A stretch of DNA of 64,000 bases, from NCBI GenBank assembly GCA_017163975.1, contig JAFFSR010000008.1, positions 1,745,501 through 1,809,500 on the forward strand, in the 5' to 3' direction. The notes under the pieces are model-generated. The model saw only the letters and a program-made list of their open reading frames with translations, ran no database searches and was not told the DNA's origin. Position numbers and translations under genes: made by a program. The stretch's first letter is position 1. Each line of letters begins with the position of its first letter. Of this stretch, positions 35,934 to 47,017 are shown one piece after another. The stretch is from Anastatus disparis (taxonomy: Eukaryota > Arthropoda > Insecta > Hymenoptera > Eupelmidae).

Positions 35934-38713
35934 TCAATCTTCATCACTGTCTTCGTCTATGACTGGATCAATGTTCGAAGTAGAAAATATTTCAGAAAGA
36001 ATTGTGGCTGGTTTAATTATTCTTGATTTATATCTAGCATTACTATGGTAATGAATAACGACTGCTATGTGAGAACAGGAGCCAACTGTCCGTAAACCAT
36101 TAGCACAGTCGCAGGTATGGCGCAAAATGCCTCCATAGCCAATTGAGTTAGGTTTGTATTCTATATAACTTTATAAGTTTTTTTGTTTTTATTTCTTGAT
36201 CTTACTAAGACTTTAATTATATTAGGAGTCAGTTTGATATACTCTAAATTAATATTATCTGAATTATCTTATGACTCAGCCAAATAACATATGGCTTGAC
36301 CTAACTGATAAGTTCCTGAAAAAAAAATTTCAAGATCTCTTTCTGTCATCTCTGGAAAGTCTATGATTTCTTGAGAGGTTAGCTTAGTGGTTGTAGAGCT
36401 ACGTCTAGACCATCTCGCTGACTCTGCTCTAATTGCTAAGGTATTTTCCTCTTTATTAGAATTCAACATTCTGTCAATAATTATATCTTGTAATCCATCT
36501 TCATTTTGATTGCAGTTTAATTCTTTACCAAATCGATTATTAAGAAAACACGCAATTCTGCAATATAAACCAATTTTTGGTAAAAGTTTATTATCAATTT
36601 GATGATGTAGAAGCTTATATTTTTTTTCAAGATTCCATGAATGACTTCTACTACCCACCTTAATTTCGTAACGTAACGAGATAGATTCGCCTCAGATGTA
36701 GTGAGGTTAGGTCTCTGTCCTTTTAAGGCAGGCATAAGAACCTTGAAACCAAGTTCTTCTAAATAAGGAACTACGTCCCTAAATCCTCTATCTACTATAC
36801 AAATATCACCTTTCTTTATAATACTCCTTATTCCATTAGGGTCATTCATCACTTTCTTCATAATGCTCGCATCGTTTTCAGTGGCTAAAAATGGACCAGC
36901 AAGATCTACGATATAACCATCTGTAGCACAAATGGTGAACGGCTTACATAAATGATAATTTTTATGACCTGAAATATTGCATATTGCTAATAAGTTACAT
37001 AAAAACTTAAATATGTATTTTCATAATTTCATTGATGAAAAATTGCACAAAATGGTGGCGAAATATTTGCGTTTGATTATTAGTGTTTGAGAAAAATTTG
37101 AATTTTAATTATCACTCGTACGACTGATACCGATTTTTGATTATCCCAAATGGAAATGATTTTTGTAAATAATTGTCAATAACATTGAATTACTGTTAAG
37201 AAATGTAAAGTACTGTACTGTAAAAAATTGAAAATAATTATAAATAATTATAAATACCTATAAATAAAAATAAATTATTTACGAATTAATGATTTTAAAA
37301 ATGTTAATAATAGTAAATAATTGTAAATAACTGTAAAAAATTGAAAATAGCTGTAAATAATACTAAATAACTGTAACTGCTATTTATGTCTCAATTCTAA
37401 AATTTTTTAACAATCATCTACAATTATTTACAGATATTCACAGAAATTATTTTCATATAGGATGTAATTGAAGAAAGAATAACATATTATTTTAAAAAGA
37501 TAATATTTATACATGAATATTTATATTTAAATAGTCTAATTATTCATGATTTTAAGTTTATATCCAATAATGATTAAGCAGCTATCAAAATTAAAAATTA
37601 CATTACAAACCTGAATACGACTTTCGTTAATAATCATTATTTCTGCTTTTCTCATGGCGAAGTTATCTTCAAAGTTATCGAAGTTCCATCAAAAACCAAA
37701 GCAAGCTCGTTAGTTAAATTAAAAAGTTTTTTTTGCATAAATAGTGGTATGATTATCAATAAGATCTTCTCTCACAAGATTCTTTACTCCAAAGTGACAA
37801 GGTAAGACGTCTTCTGCAAATGAATTTAACACTGACTCACAAAAATGTGATACTTGAATTTCATAATCAATTTTGAAAATTGATGCAATAAAATTATTTG
37901 ATGATGCAGTTCGTAATTTAAATAGAAATATAGCTAGAGCCTGCATTACATTTCTGGAGCTTGATGTTCTCATTGAAACTAGTAATGACCTTATCTCTTA
38001 TAATTGATCATTCGTAAAACTTATAAAAGTAAATATTTTTTTATCGCTAAGCTCTAAAGATTTAACTTTATCTAAAAACGTTTTTGAAGCTGATTATGCT
38101 ATTTTAGTTGAAAATAAATATATTTCATCTTTAGTTAAGAAACTTGTGCTACTGTATACTTGTATCAACTTCAATTCATCTTCATAAAATCGTTTCTTGA
38201 TTAAGTGACTGTTGCATACTCGATTTCCACTAGGAATAAAAATACGCAATTCATTGAAGCACTGTAATCTAGCATCTATTGGAATAATAGTTAAATTATG
38301 TTTTCCTTTGCAAATACAACATAATCGATGCGTGGAAATAGTTCTTTTAATTGGCAGCTCAATGGTATGTTCTTGTTCTTTAGGTTCATTCAAAACTACC
38401 TCAAAAACACTTCCTGAACTTTGAGATAGGCTGGAAGATTATAAAGGTGATGGCAAACTCATAGGGTGATTTTCAATCTGTTCACTAGTTGAAGGTTCTA
38501 TTGCATCCGCAGTAAGAGTTTCTTTTGTACCAAAAAAACAAGTCTTCTACACCTATCACAAAGTTTATAACCAACATCAACACTAATGCTTAACTGATCA
38601 CTAACAGCTTTAACCTCATGTACCGTATTAATAATTTTTACTTGAGTTGACAGTTTTCTTAGATTACGGAGGCATTTGCAGCATTGATCGGTTATATTTT
38701 AATCATCCATCAT
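35934..38713 (-). pseudogene. DDE transposase with N-terminal Cys pairs and C-terminal SWIM finger, copy 1
   Basis: Starts MMDD, then CCKCLRNLRKLSTQ and CDRCRR Cys pairs, then a second Cys region, RLCCICKGKHN with IPIDARLQCFNELRIFIPSGNRVC (38393-38094). DDE core: FDGTS (D1, about 37690), then in exon 2 CIVDRGFRD (D2, about 36790) and VTKLRWVVEVIHG (E, about 36660). C-terminal SWIM-type CDCANGLRTVGSCSH (36110-36066) and a DEDSDED tail. An AT-rich 642-bp GT-AG intron (37610-36969) separates D1 from D2. The region shows TAA four codons before the splice site, a -1 shift at an A8 run near 36628, and further breaks near 37700 and 38100. The core is DDE_Tnp_4-like (IS5/Harbinger-related); the named superfamily is not certain. 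Confidence 0.75.
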
Positions 38714-38807
38714 TAAAGGAGATACTGAAATTAAAAATATTAAGGATATTTATAAATTATTTTTTTTTTCTTACACTCATACACTGTTATAAAAAATAAT
38801 AATAAAA

Positions 38808-38808
<1 letters not shown>

Positions 38809-38846
<38 letters not shown>
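38809..38846. repeat. (TA)n microsatellite
   Basis: Uninterrupted AT/TA run upstream of the transposase start in transposon 1. Confidence 0.9.
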
Positions 38847-38847
<1 letters not shown>

Positions 38848-38885
38848 TTTGTGAAAATTATGATAAAAATTATATAATAGTATAT

Positions 38886-39099
38886 TTCGGTACTAGTGCG
38901 ATAAAGTGATTTTTTACTCGTGTGGTGGTTTGCGCCCGAGCGAAGCGAGGGTGAAAAGGTCACACGAGTAAGAAATCATTTTCTCGCACGAGTATCGAAC
39001 ACTGTTTTTTGACACGACGTGTGAGAAGCTCTATTTTCGCTCGTGTCACTTTGTACAGCGTGCGTGAAATCGAGCTTCTCGCACGGAGTGTCAAAAAAG
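38886..39099. repeat. Two adjacent hairpins, the first with the GAGCGAAGCGAGGGTGA motif
   Basis: Hairpin one: TACTCGTGTG pairs with CACACGAGTA, with an extended stem out to CGGTACTAGTGCG and its approximate complement. The apical part holds GAGCGAAGCGAGGGTGA (38938-38954). Hairpin two (about 39005-39099): TTTTGACAC..CGTGTGAGAAGCTC pairs with GAGCTTCTCGCACG and GTGTCAAAA. Both are GC-rich islands in AT-rich DNA. Confidence 0.65.
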
Positions 39100-40161
39100 A
39101 AAATTATCTGTTTCATAACAATTATAAGAAAAATGATTGATTTGAAAATATAAGTTTTCAGTTACAGTATGAACTTGTGATTAAGCATATCCTCACAATG
39201 TAATTATGTTACGTACAATTTCTGAAATAATAATATATTTGCACAAGATTATTTCAAGTAAATACAAAGAAAATTTTAATTTTATTCAACATATACATGT
39301 GTGTATGTATAAATAATAATTATATCTAGGAATATATTTTTGAAAACATTAATCAAACATATGATTTACATTCTAAACATTTTTTATTGCTATTTTATAA
39401 AATACAGATTCGCTTACATTGTTTATAGTTAATATTTACAAACGCATAGAAAATACAGAAGGCATCAGTTGGTATATTGCTTATTAGTATAAGTTAATTA
39501 CAATTATTTCTCCATAGTCATAATTTGTGACCTTTGTGCGTATAAATATTGACTATTAATATTTTAGATATGTTTACAATAATAAATGTCTAGAAAATAG
39601 ATCAACTGTTTCATTAGTTTTGAAAGATGAAATTTTGATATGAAAATATAAGTTTTTAGTTGTAATCTTTAAAGTTAAATTCAGCTTGTACCTTTTAATT
39701 GTTAAGAAATACTTGATCGCAATTGTGACTGTGTACAAAATCTAAATTTCATGAATGACATTTATAAAAATGAAAGTATATAAATAAACGCATTTGTTTT
39801 GCTAAATGTTATTTAAACATACAATTAATATTATTTATTATTCTATTGTATAAAAGAATGTGCTATTGGAGTAATATTAAATATATATTAGTTTTTATTA
39901 CTAACAATTATAAGTTAACCAATCGTAAAACCATTATATATACATATATTTAGTTTTTAATGTTGCAATTATAATTGAAAATATTTTATAATGATTTAAA
40001 AAATAAATCCATTTTGCACAAATTAAATCTGACTACATTCAGTGTTTATACATTGGGTCCATGAACTTGAGCCTCAATCATATTTATGTTGTAAGCTAAT
40101 TCTAGACAAATATTTTAAGTTATTTTATAATTATATGGTATACTTGAAAGAAATCTTTTTT
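39100..40161. other. AT-rich interior of transposon 1, no gene recognised
   Basis: No coding frame, inverted repeat or tandem repeat of note. Confidence 0.5.
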
Positions 40162-40165
40162 AATT

Positions 40166-41252
40166 TGTAACAGAATACGTCTGCTACGTTTTTGTTTATA
40201 CTATACTTTGTAAAGCGACGTACATAATGTATAAGTAAAAGATGTCAAAAATATAAGGCTTGATGTGTGAGCGGTCCGTTCCCGTTCCGGTGAAATATCC
40301 ATGGAACTGCTGACCACTAGTATATAAAGCCTTACAAATGCTAGTTGAGTCGAGTCTTGCTCCATCGTTGACAGGCTTCACTCTAACTAATTACTGGGTT
40401 AGTGGGCGCAGTGGTTGAAAGATGTGTTATGCCTCTCATCACCAGGGGGTTGCTCGTGGTGATGAGCTGGTACGACTAGACCACTTCCTAGGGGGAGCTG
40501 TTGAGTTTCAACCACCGATTAGGGGATTGCTCGTGGTCTATGTGAGAGACGGTACAGTAAGGTTGAAGGTTGTAGCATACGTGTTACAACCCGAACCCCC
40601 CCCCCATTTCCTGTTTACCTGCCGACGACGATTGTACGAACCAGGGAATTGCTCGTGGTCGTATGATTGTCTAGGTAACATCCTAGTTATCCTGCATAGA
40701 GTTTGTACTCAGATTGCAGTCAGGTGATTGCGCGTGACTATAAAACGAGTCGGGCTAGAACCGTTAATTGCGCTCTGTGCCAGGGGATTGCTCAAGGTGC
40801 AGTGAGCAAGTATACGAAATGCACTCCCAGTCCTACGCATGCGCGTTCGTGATTTGCTTGAACCGAGATAGAAATTAGCCAGATTATTGTAACTTGATCT
40901 GTAAAGAATAGAAACTAGTCAGATTATGGTAACTTGATTGATAAAGAACAAAAAGAAACATGTAAACTTGATGCGTAAATGCGTATTAAAGCCTGTTTAA
41001 GTGTAAAACTAAGAACAACGTTATTTTCCGTTTGTTTTAGACTGCCGAACCCTAATGAAGTAGTTAATTAAAGACTACTTTATTTATATTCAATATTAAC
41101 TTCACTTTATTTTCTACTTTTGTTATTTTACTTAAGAATATATCAATTTGTTATCTTAATTATATGCTTTCTTTATTCCAATTACCCTTCCTCACGAATC
41201 CTGAAACGCTAAAGCTTCTGGCACCCCAACTGTAATTAGTAGCTTTGTTACG
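40166..41252 (+). repeat. Probable solo LTR (1.09 kb) carrying a stem-loop array
   Basis: The ends TGTAACAGAATACG and AGCTTTGTTACG form an imperfect TGTAACA/TGTTACG pair, and AATT lies on both sides (40162-40165, 41253-41256). TATATAAAG at 40321-40329 is followed about 30 nt later by AGTTGAGTCGAGTC, a likely initiator. ATTAAA occurs at about 40983 and 41067. A 41-bp unit (AGAAACTAGTCAGATTATGG..) is present twice at about 40869-40950. These fit U3-R-U5 with an R-U5 full of hairpins. No second LTR or internal domain is in the window. Weak points: the last base is G, not A, and a 4-bp AATT match is easy to find by chance. Confidence 0.45.
40391..40802 (+). ncRNA. Array of six stem-loops with a conserved 12-nt loop
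   Basis: Each hairpin has a 12-nt apical segment close to GGGGATTGCTCG. H0 40391-40414, stem TTACTG/CAGTGG, diverged loop GGTTAGTGGGCG. A 40435-40466, perfect 10-bp stem CTCATCACCA/TGGTGATGAG, loop GGGGGTTGCTCG. B 40517-40538, GATTA/TGGTC, loop GGGGATTGCTCG. C 40635-40663, TACGA(A)CCA/TGGTCGTA, loop GGGAATTGCTCG. D 40718-40739, AGTCA/TGACT, loop GGTGATTGCGCG. E 40775-40802, CTGTGCC/GGTGCAG with two G-U pairs and an A-A mismatch closing the loop GGGGATTGCTCA. Stems differ in sequence yet pair, which suggests selection on structure. The transcript is assumed to start near 40350. Type ncRNA means a structured RNA segment, not a proven gene. Confidence 0.6.
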
Positions 41253-41534
41253 AATTAGAGCATCGATTCAATACTTAATATTTTATAATTATGCTTTGAG
41301 GTTATGAAGTTTAAATCTTATTCTGTCTTTATCTCTCTTATAAGAAAAATAGACCAATGAGAAAATCAGTACTTGCGTTACATTTATGAACACGAACCTA
41401 AAGGTTGAATTTATGGACCCAATTTAAGTAATGATTGTTACGTGTCACATGCTTCATAACCAACGTAAACAATACGAAGGACCCCAACCCCGCTGATATC
41501 ACTACATAGAAGATTGCATAAGCAAGATAGCTTT
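41253..41534. other. Fragment related to the 45.0-45.5 kb repeat
   Basis: TTCTGTCTTTATCTCTCTTATAAG-like text near 41320 and GAATTTATGGACCCAA near 41408 are also found around 45000-45480. No coding frame. Confidence 0.4.
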
Positions 41535-41639
41535 TTTTAATACACGATGGGGCTTCCTCTTTATTTTTCGATAAAGTTATTTGTTTTTGCAAAAACTTAA
41601 TTATTCGATTAGAAAAGGACGGAGATTCGTAACCTCTTC
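41535..41639. mobile_element. Right part of a TTAA-type palindromic MITE
   Basis: TTATTTTTCGATAAAGTTAT, CTTAATTATTCGATTAGAAA and GGACGGAGATTCGTAACCTC follow the order seen at the right ends of the copies at 29341 and 55676. It ends at TTAA (41640-41643). The left part is missing. Confidence 0.6.
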
Positions 41640-42356
41640 TTAAAGGTTGTAACCAGTGTTTTTATTATTCTTCCCGGATTTCTCATATTTTTATACTTTC
41701 GCAAACAAGTACTCACCAAGGAAGCAGAATCTGGGGTTCAAAGTAATATGCTGTCTGTTATGGTCATAATTAAAATAATAGTAATTTTGAAAGCACTTTA
41801 TCTGCATCCAAATGCATCTGAAAACACATTTCGATGTGTAAAAAACTATTTTTCCCCTACACAGTCACTGTTTTTTGCGGTCAAGTCCCCAAATATAGTG
41901 AAAAATGCAATAAAAATCGTTTTTTTCAACTTTTGAGTATGACGCACCTTGAAATTCATAATTCTGATTTCGTCATTCGAAAGAGCGGAAAAAATACAAA
42001 AAAAAATAGTTCAAAAGTTTAGCCAAATAAGTTTACGAAATAGATCCCGAATAATGAAACATAAAACGAGGTCGCGAAAGCTCATTTTTTAACGAGAGTG
42101 TTTGAAAAAATTAGGAATATTCGGAGTCTATAAAAACTCTCGCATGCAAATTTTCAGATCGTTTTAAGCAATATTGCGTCAGGAATGAAAAAAAAATCGA
42201 AAAATCACGTTTTTGAGGTTATATAGTGAAAAGAGGGGTCTAGAGGTCTAAAAATTTGGCTAAGGAGTTTTTTATATGACCTTTCGAGTAGAAAAGCCTG
42301 TTTATCAAAACCGCTGTGGGCAATTTTTACATGCTTATCCCCCTAGAGCCTTTATT

Positions 42357-43445
42357 ACGTTCATTTCATTATTCAAAACATAATTGTCTATTTTTGCGTG
42401 CTTCATCCTTATTAGGATGTAACGGATATACATTATGATAAATTTATCCAGATATTCTTATAACCTGTGGTCCTTTACCAACTAATTTCTCAAAATTAGA
42501 AGCAAAACTTGCAAATGCTAAAGCGTTATTGTGCAACCTGACATTTCGTCAAAAATTAATACTTTCTTCTGTAAATTCAGTTGTTAAAAGCTTTAATTGT
42601 TCTTAATAAGGAAGATTTTCTAACAATTCTACTTAACCTTTACGACAACAATTGAAGAAATCTTTACTTTTGTTATATTCGAAAGCAAAATGTTTTGCAT
42701 TACAGTAACCAAAAGTATGTATTATGAAGCCAATGTAATTTTTAGATATGATGTTTCTATTTACATACATATTTGCTATACAAATAATGAATTTAGAATT
42801 ACTTTTTTCAGCTAGAACTTTTTTACTTAATTTTTTTAATTTTTTTATCATTCTGTCTGCTGCGATGCTCGCGCTGAATAAATGTTGCAGTAGAAAATTT
42901 TCATAAGCTTGGTATGTGTGCGCCTTGATGGAGTCCTGATGCTAGAATGAATGACGCGCCGGCCAGTCGCGATTCACATATAGAGAAGGAGCAGTGCCCG
43001 GGAGGAAAGGGCACGCGCCAAATAGCGGCAATTAATACAAAGAAAACTAATACTGTCCTTTATTAGTTTGTCATTAAACTTGTCCAATACAATATTATTA
43101 TTGTTTTTATAATTTTTATTATTATCATTTTTATTTTTATTACAATATTTATTGTCTACAGATTTCAATCGTTTATCTTTTATATGTAATGTCTTTAATT
43201 GATAAGGATCATATTTACATTTTCGCTTTTTTCATCTTTTGGTTTATTTACTGTAGCATCATTATTTAAATGTTCATTCTCATCAATTTTCAATTGTTTA
43301 CACCTTATGCGTAATTCTTTCAATTTGTAAAAATCATTATTTGTTTGTGTTTTGTTAATAATATCTGTATTTTGCAACTTTTTATTTTCAATTTTTTCAA
43401 TTATTTCAATTTTTTCATATTCATTATATTGTTTATTGTTTTTCT
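42357..43445 (-). pseudogene. Helitron RepHel, middle N-terminal part
   Basis: Continues the Helitron upstream of transposon 1. On the minus strand: RLHNNALAFASFASNFEK (about 42510), CNAKHFAFEYNKSKDFFNCC (42720-42640, a Cys/His zinc-binding region typical of Helitron N-termini), then beyond a GC-rich interruption SISFLCINC and a Lys/Asn-rich low-complexity segment up to 43445, where transposon 2 begins. Stops are frequent. Confidence 0.6.
42857..43027. other. GC-rich island interrupting the Helitron
   Basis: About 170 bp of distinctly higher GC (GACGCGCCGGCCAGTCGCG, CCCGGGAGGAAAGGGCACGCG) between Helitron coding pieces CNAKHF and FLCINC. Probably a small insertion. No terminal repeats or coding sequence recognised. 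Confidence 0.4.
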
Positions 43446-44535
43446 ATAAAGGCTATAGGCGGGTTACCATAGTGAAATTGCCCCCTCTTAGAATCCTCAT
43501 AGCTCATATACCATTTGATGGAGGTTGAAAAAAAACTCCCACACACCAATTTTCAGCCCCCTAACCCTTGCGCATGCGCAGTAAAGTCAGAATAAATGTT
43601 TTTTCGACTTTATTTTATTTTGACGTCCCTTTACATGGAAGACTCTTGCAAAAATACATAAGGGTAGGTTATTGTATGGCAATTAACCAAAAATTTTCGC
43701 AGATTACATAACCTTAAATATCAACCTTAAAATTGATATTTAAGATTTAAATCGTTATTTTCACACCCTCGCTATTAAGGTGCCAGATTTGAAATTAATT
43801 TTTTAAATATATTTTTACCCCTCATTAACGATAGTTATATTAGCTAAAAAAAAATGGTGCGCCACCCTGATTTTCTCAAAAAACCGATATTTTTGCACTT
43901 TTTTCGTATTTCCTATAGGTTATGTTACAATCTAAGAATCCGAACAAAGATTTTTGGTGTATTTTATTCCCCTCTTTACGACGGTACTATTAGTTTTAAG
44001 GATAAAAGGCATTTGACCCTTATTTTTTGCAAAAAAGCTTTATTTTTTGCAAAAAATAAACTTTTTTGCACTTTTTCATATTTTTTATAGGTTATGTTAT
44101 AAGTTAAGAGCTTGAATGATTTTTTTTTGCGTATTTGTTTTTTGCTCGTTATAATCGTGCTATTACTTTCAAGAAAAAGTAGTTTGCAACCCTGATTATA
44201 GAGAAATACCGATATTTTCTCGATTTTTTTATAGTTCGTGCTAAAAGTTGAGAGCTGAAATAACGATTTTATGTGTAATCTTTTCTGCTTGTCATGGTGG
44301 TATCAGTTTAATCAAGGTTTTCAATATAATACGTTCAACTATTGTCGAACAATCTGATTTCTACAATTGTTTGACGTTATGATCAGGTTGCAGTATATTC
44401 TGAGGGGTTAGAATTATATTTTACTTTCTGTTTTTCATTTTTTCGATGATTTCATATATATATATATATCTCTATATAATAAAGATATAACGCCTACGCC
44501 GCCGCCGCCGTGTATAAGAATTTTATGTGCCCTCA

Positions 44536-44765
44536 GTTAGCTGAAATTCAGCTAAAATTTAGCTGAAAGTTAGCTGAGAGATAGCTGAAATTCAGATAAA
44601 ATGTAGCTGAAAGTTAGCTGAGAGATAGTTGAAATTCAGATAAAATTTAGCTGAAAGTTAGCTAAAAGTTGGCTGAAATTCAGATAAAATTCAGCTGAAA
44701 GTTAGCTGAGAGATAGCTGAAAGGTAGTTAATTGTTAGCTAATTTAATTAATTGTTATCTAATTT
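44536..44765. repeat. Tandem array, unit about 44 bp
   Basis: Four to five units of AGCTGAAATTCAGATAAAAT plus TTAGCTGAAAGTTAGCTGAGAGAT, each rich in AGCT and TTCAGCTGAA palindromes. Non-coding; inside transposon 2. Confidence 0.8.
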
Positions 44766-44809
44766 AAGAACGTTCTCTTGGAAATTGATATTGATTTGAT
44801 AATTGATAT

Positions 44810-44857
44810 TGACAATGGGGGTTATGAGCAGAAGAGAGGGGGGAACCCCTAGTATAA

Positions 44858-44928
<71 letters not shown>
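44810..44928. repeat. Mini-element plus (TA)n microsatellite
   Basis: ATGAGCAGAAGAGAGGGGGG and AACCCCTAG precede a long TA run from about 44863 to 44928. Compare 20687-20779: GTGAGCAG, a GGGG.ACCCC core, then TA repeats. Confidence 0.6.
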
Positions 44929-44930
<2 letters not shown>

Positions 44931-44979
44931 TTAATCTTATATACATAGGTTCGAATCAATAAACGTATTTAAATGTCTT

Positions 44980-45505
44980 TTTTTCTTATCATAAGAGAGA
45001 AAAAGACAGAATAAGGTTGAAGTAACAACCGATACTCAAGTTACATTTCTAAATGCGAGTCATAGTTTTTGTTTATCTAAGTGATCTCATTGAAAACTGG
45101 CCTGAATTTATAGTCGATGCTTAAACTCAAGCAGATAAAGACAGAATGAGGTTCCATTGTGAGAGAAACAAAAACAGAATGAGATTTGAGTTTGAGCACA
45201 CACATCGACTGTAAGGCTCAAATTCATAGTCGTAACTTGAGTATTAAGTATGACTTAAAACTTAAGTATCGTTATTTGAGTATCAACTGTTACTTCAAAC
45301 AACACTCAATTTAAGAATTAATTGAAGTAACAGCTGATACTCAAGTAACAATACTTTAATTTTAAGTGATACTTAATACTCAAGACATGACTATGAGTTC
45401 AAGCCTAATTTTGGATCTATGGCTCGAATTCATAGACCCAACTCAAGTAACAATTGATACTTAAACCTCGTTCTGTCTTCGTCTCTATCATGATAAGAAA
45501 TAGAA
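44980..45505. repeat. Palindromic repeat of the GTAACAGCTGATACTCAAG family
   Basis: An inner palindrome, about 45229-45299 with 45323-45396, is built from ACTTGAGTATC.ACTGTTACTTCA and its complement. It is flanked by outer inverted pieces with AAAGACAGAATAAGG near 45005 and CGTTCTGTCTTCGTCTC near 45470. The same inner motifs form the loop of the 2-kb palindrome at 15.0 kb, and fragments recur at 41.3-41.5 kb. Confidence 0.65.
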
Positions 45506-45649
45506 CTTCGGATTCTTCGTGCTCGGAGATGGTAGTTGAGGTAGAAATAAGAACCACTAGAAAATAGATTTGTAGGCTTGGTTTATTCAATAAGCGATAC
45601 AGTCACCTTGGAATCAGATGATAGAAAACTTATCTTTCTAAAGGTTGCG

Positions 45650-45900
45650 AACACAGTGACGGACTTTGTACACTGCAACCAGAGCACACGATTCGGCGCT
45701 AGTTCTGCGCACCGCTAGTTGCGCGTGGCACTTGTATATGTTTAGTAGTGTGAATGTACTTACACGCGTACTACTGGGGGATTGCTCCGAAGCGATAAAC
45801 TTAGTATATCGATATATGCTATCTTTGTTCAGCACATTGATTTCATATCTTCTGTCTCTGTGATACAGAGTTGTGCAATTTTCTAGAGCAACCCCCCTGG
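45650..45900. other. GC-rich segment with relatives of the stem-loop loop motif
   Basis: GGGGGATTGCTCC at 45776-45788, CTAGTTGCGCGTGG at 45715-45728, and the reverse complement GAGCAACCCCCCTGG at about 45885. Stems are weak here. It may be a decayed relative of the LTR-borne array at 40.4 kb. Confidence 0.35.
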
Positions 45901-46184
45901 GTGTATCCCATACGTTACTAGGGAGTATGTGTGTGTGTATATATGTGTACTATAGAGTAAGTGCCCACAGGATAGATGATACAATCGTTAATTGAGTTAC
46001 GTTTATAAATTCAAACTTATATTTCCATATGAATTTCTTTATTTATATGTAATGAATAATAAAGTGAGTAACTGCAAAGATTGTATGCCACAAGTTTCTG
46101 TGCACTTTTTGTAGTATCTTCATATTATTTTGATCCAAAAGTGTTAAATTATAATATTTATTAGCAGCGTACCTGGATATAAGG

Positions 46185-46186
<2 letters not shown>

Positions 46187-46235
<49 letters not shown>

Positions 46236-46242
46236 TATATGT
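46187..46242. repeat. (TA)n microsatellite
   Basis: TA run inside transposon 2, about 0.8 kb upstream of the transposase start. Confidence 0.9.
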
Positions 46243-47017
46243 CAGAATGTCAATACAAAAGCTATGAAGAGTCCTGTTTTGTTTTTGCTCTTGTCTCTTA
46301 TATTATTGCTTTAAATAGTTTGTTGAAACAATTAACAAGTTTTTGACAGTAAGTTTACAAAGTGGTAATTTGCTAATGTAATTCTAATAGTAGTTTTTTA
46401 CAATTTTATATTACATTTTATAATCATAATAACAAAGGATAATGAAATTATTTATTTATATAAATATGATAATTATTTAGATTTTTGTGTAGATTTGTTC
46501 TATCTTTTTTAGATTTAAAAATTGAAAAACAATATATTTTTAAAAATATTTTTCTATTTGCAAGTATACGCTTGAAACATAGATTTGACATTCAGATATT
46601 AAATGTTGAGATTATGTGAAAGTTAAAGCTTTTTGTTTTATCAATTTGTTTTTATTTTATTTGTAACTTTTTGTATATAGCTTTATTCATGTGAGTTGCA
46701 TGATTTCGGAGGAATGATTGATAATTACTCTGAGAAGCTTTGAGCGGTTAAGTTTTATCATAAAAAATTATATAATGTTTGTGTGATTGAAAACTAAAAC
46801 TCCAAGTTAAAATTGGGATCTTTGAAGTACTTAGCGACATTATTAATTTTTATATTTATTCATGATAACTGTTTTAAATAGTTTGTTAAAACAATTAACA
46901 AGTTTTTAACAAAGAATTATAAAATTTATATAGATATGAAAATTATTTAGATTTTTAAAAACATTTGTTTATTTTTTATTGTTTCAGCAGTGATTTTTTT
47001 GTTGGATAATAGTAGAC

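Larger units (their letters stand above)
34537..42356 (-). mobile_element. 7.8-kb DDE transposon 1 with long terminal inverted repeats, inside the Helitron
   Basis: Terminal inverted repeats of about 590-630 bp (about 34540-35125 and 41722-42352), with outermost AAAGGCTCTA.GGGGATAAG. The right arm has a short extra segment near 41790-41830. Helitron coding sequence resumes directly outside both ends (INPYAKAHKM on the left side, KGPQVIRISG and YHNVYPLHPN on the right), so this is an insertion. It carries one transposase gene on the minus strand (38713-35934) and a long non-coding region containing hairpins, a TA run, a probable solo LTR and a partial MITE. The target duplication is not resolvable because the junctions are A/T runs. 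Confidence 0.85.

Noticed and set aside
41217..41232. TGGCACCCCAAC as a retroviral primer-binding site after an LTR
   Set aside because: It lies inside, not after, the 40166-41252 unit defined by end repeats and the AATT match, and I could not pair it to a tRNA 3' end with confidence.
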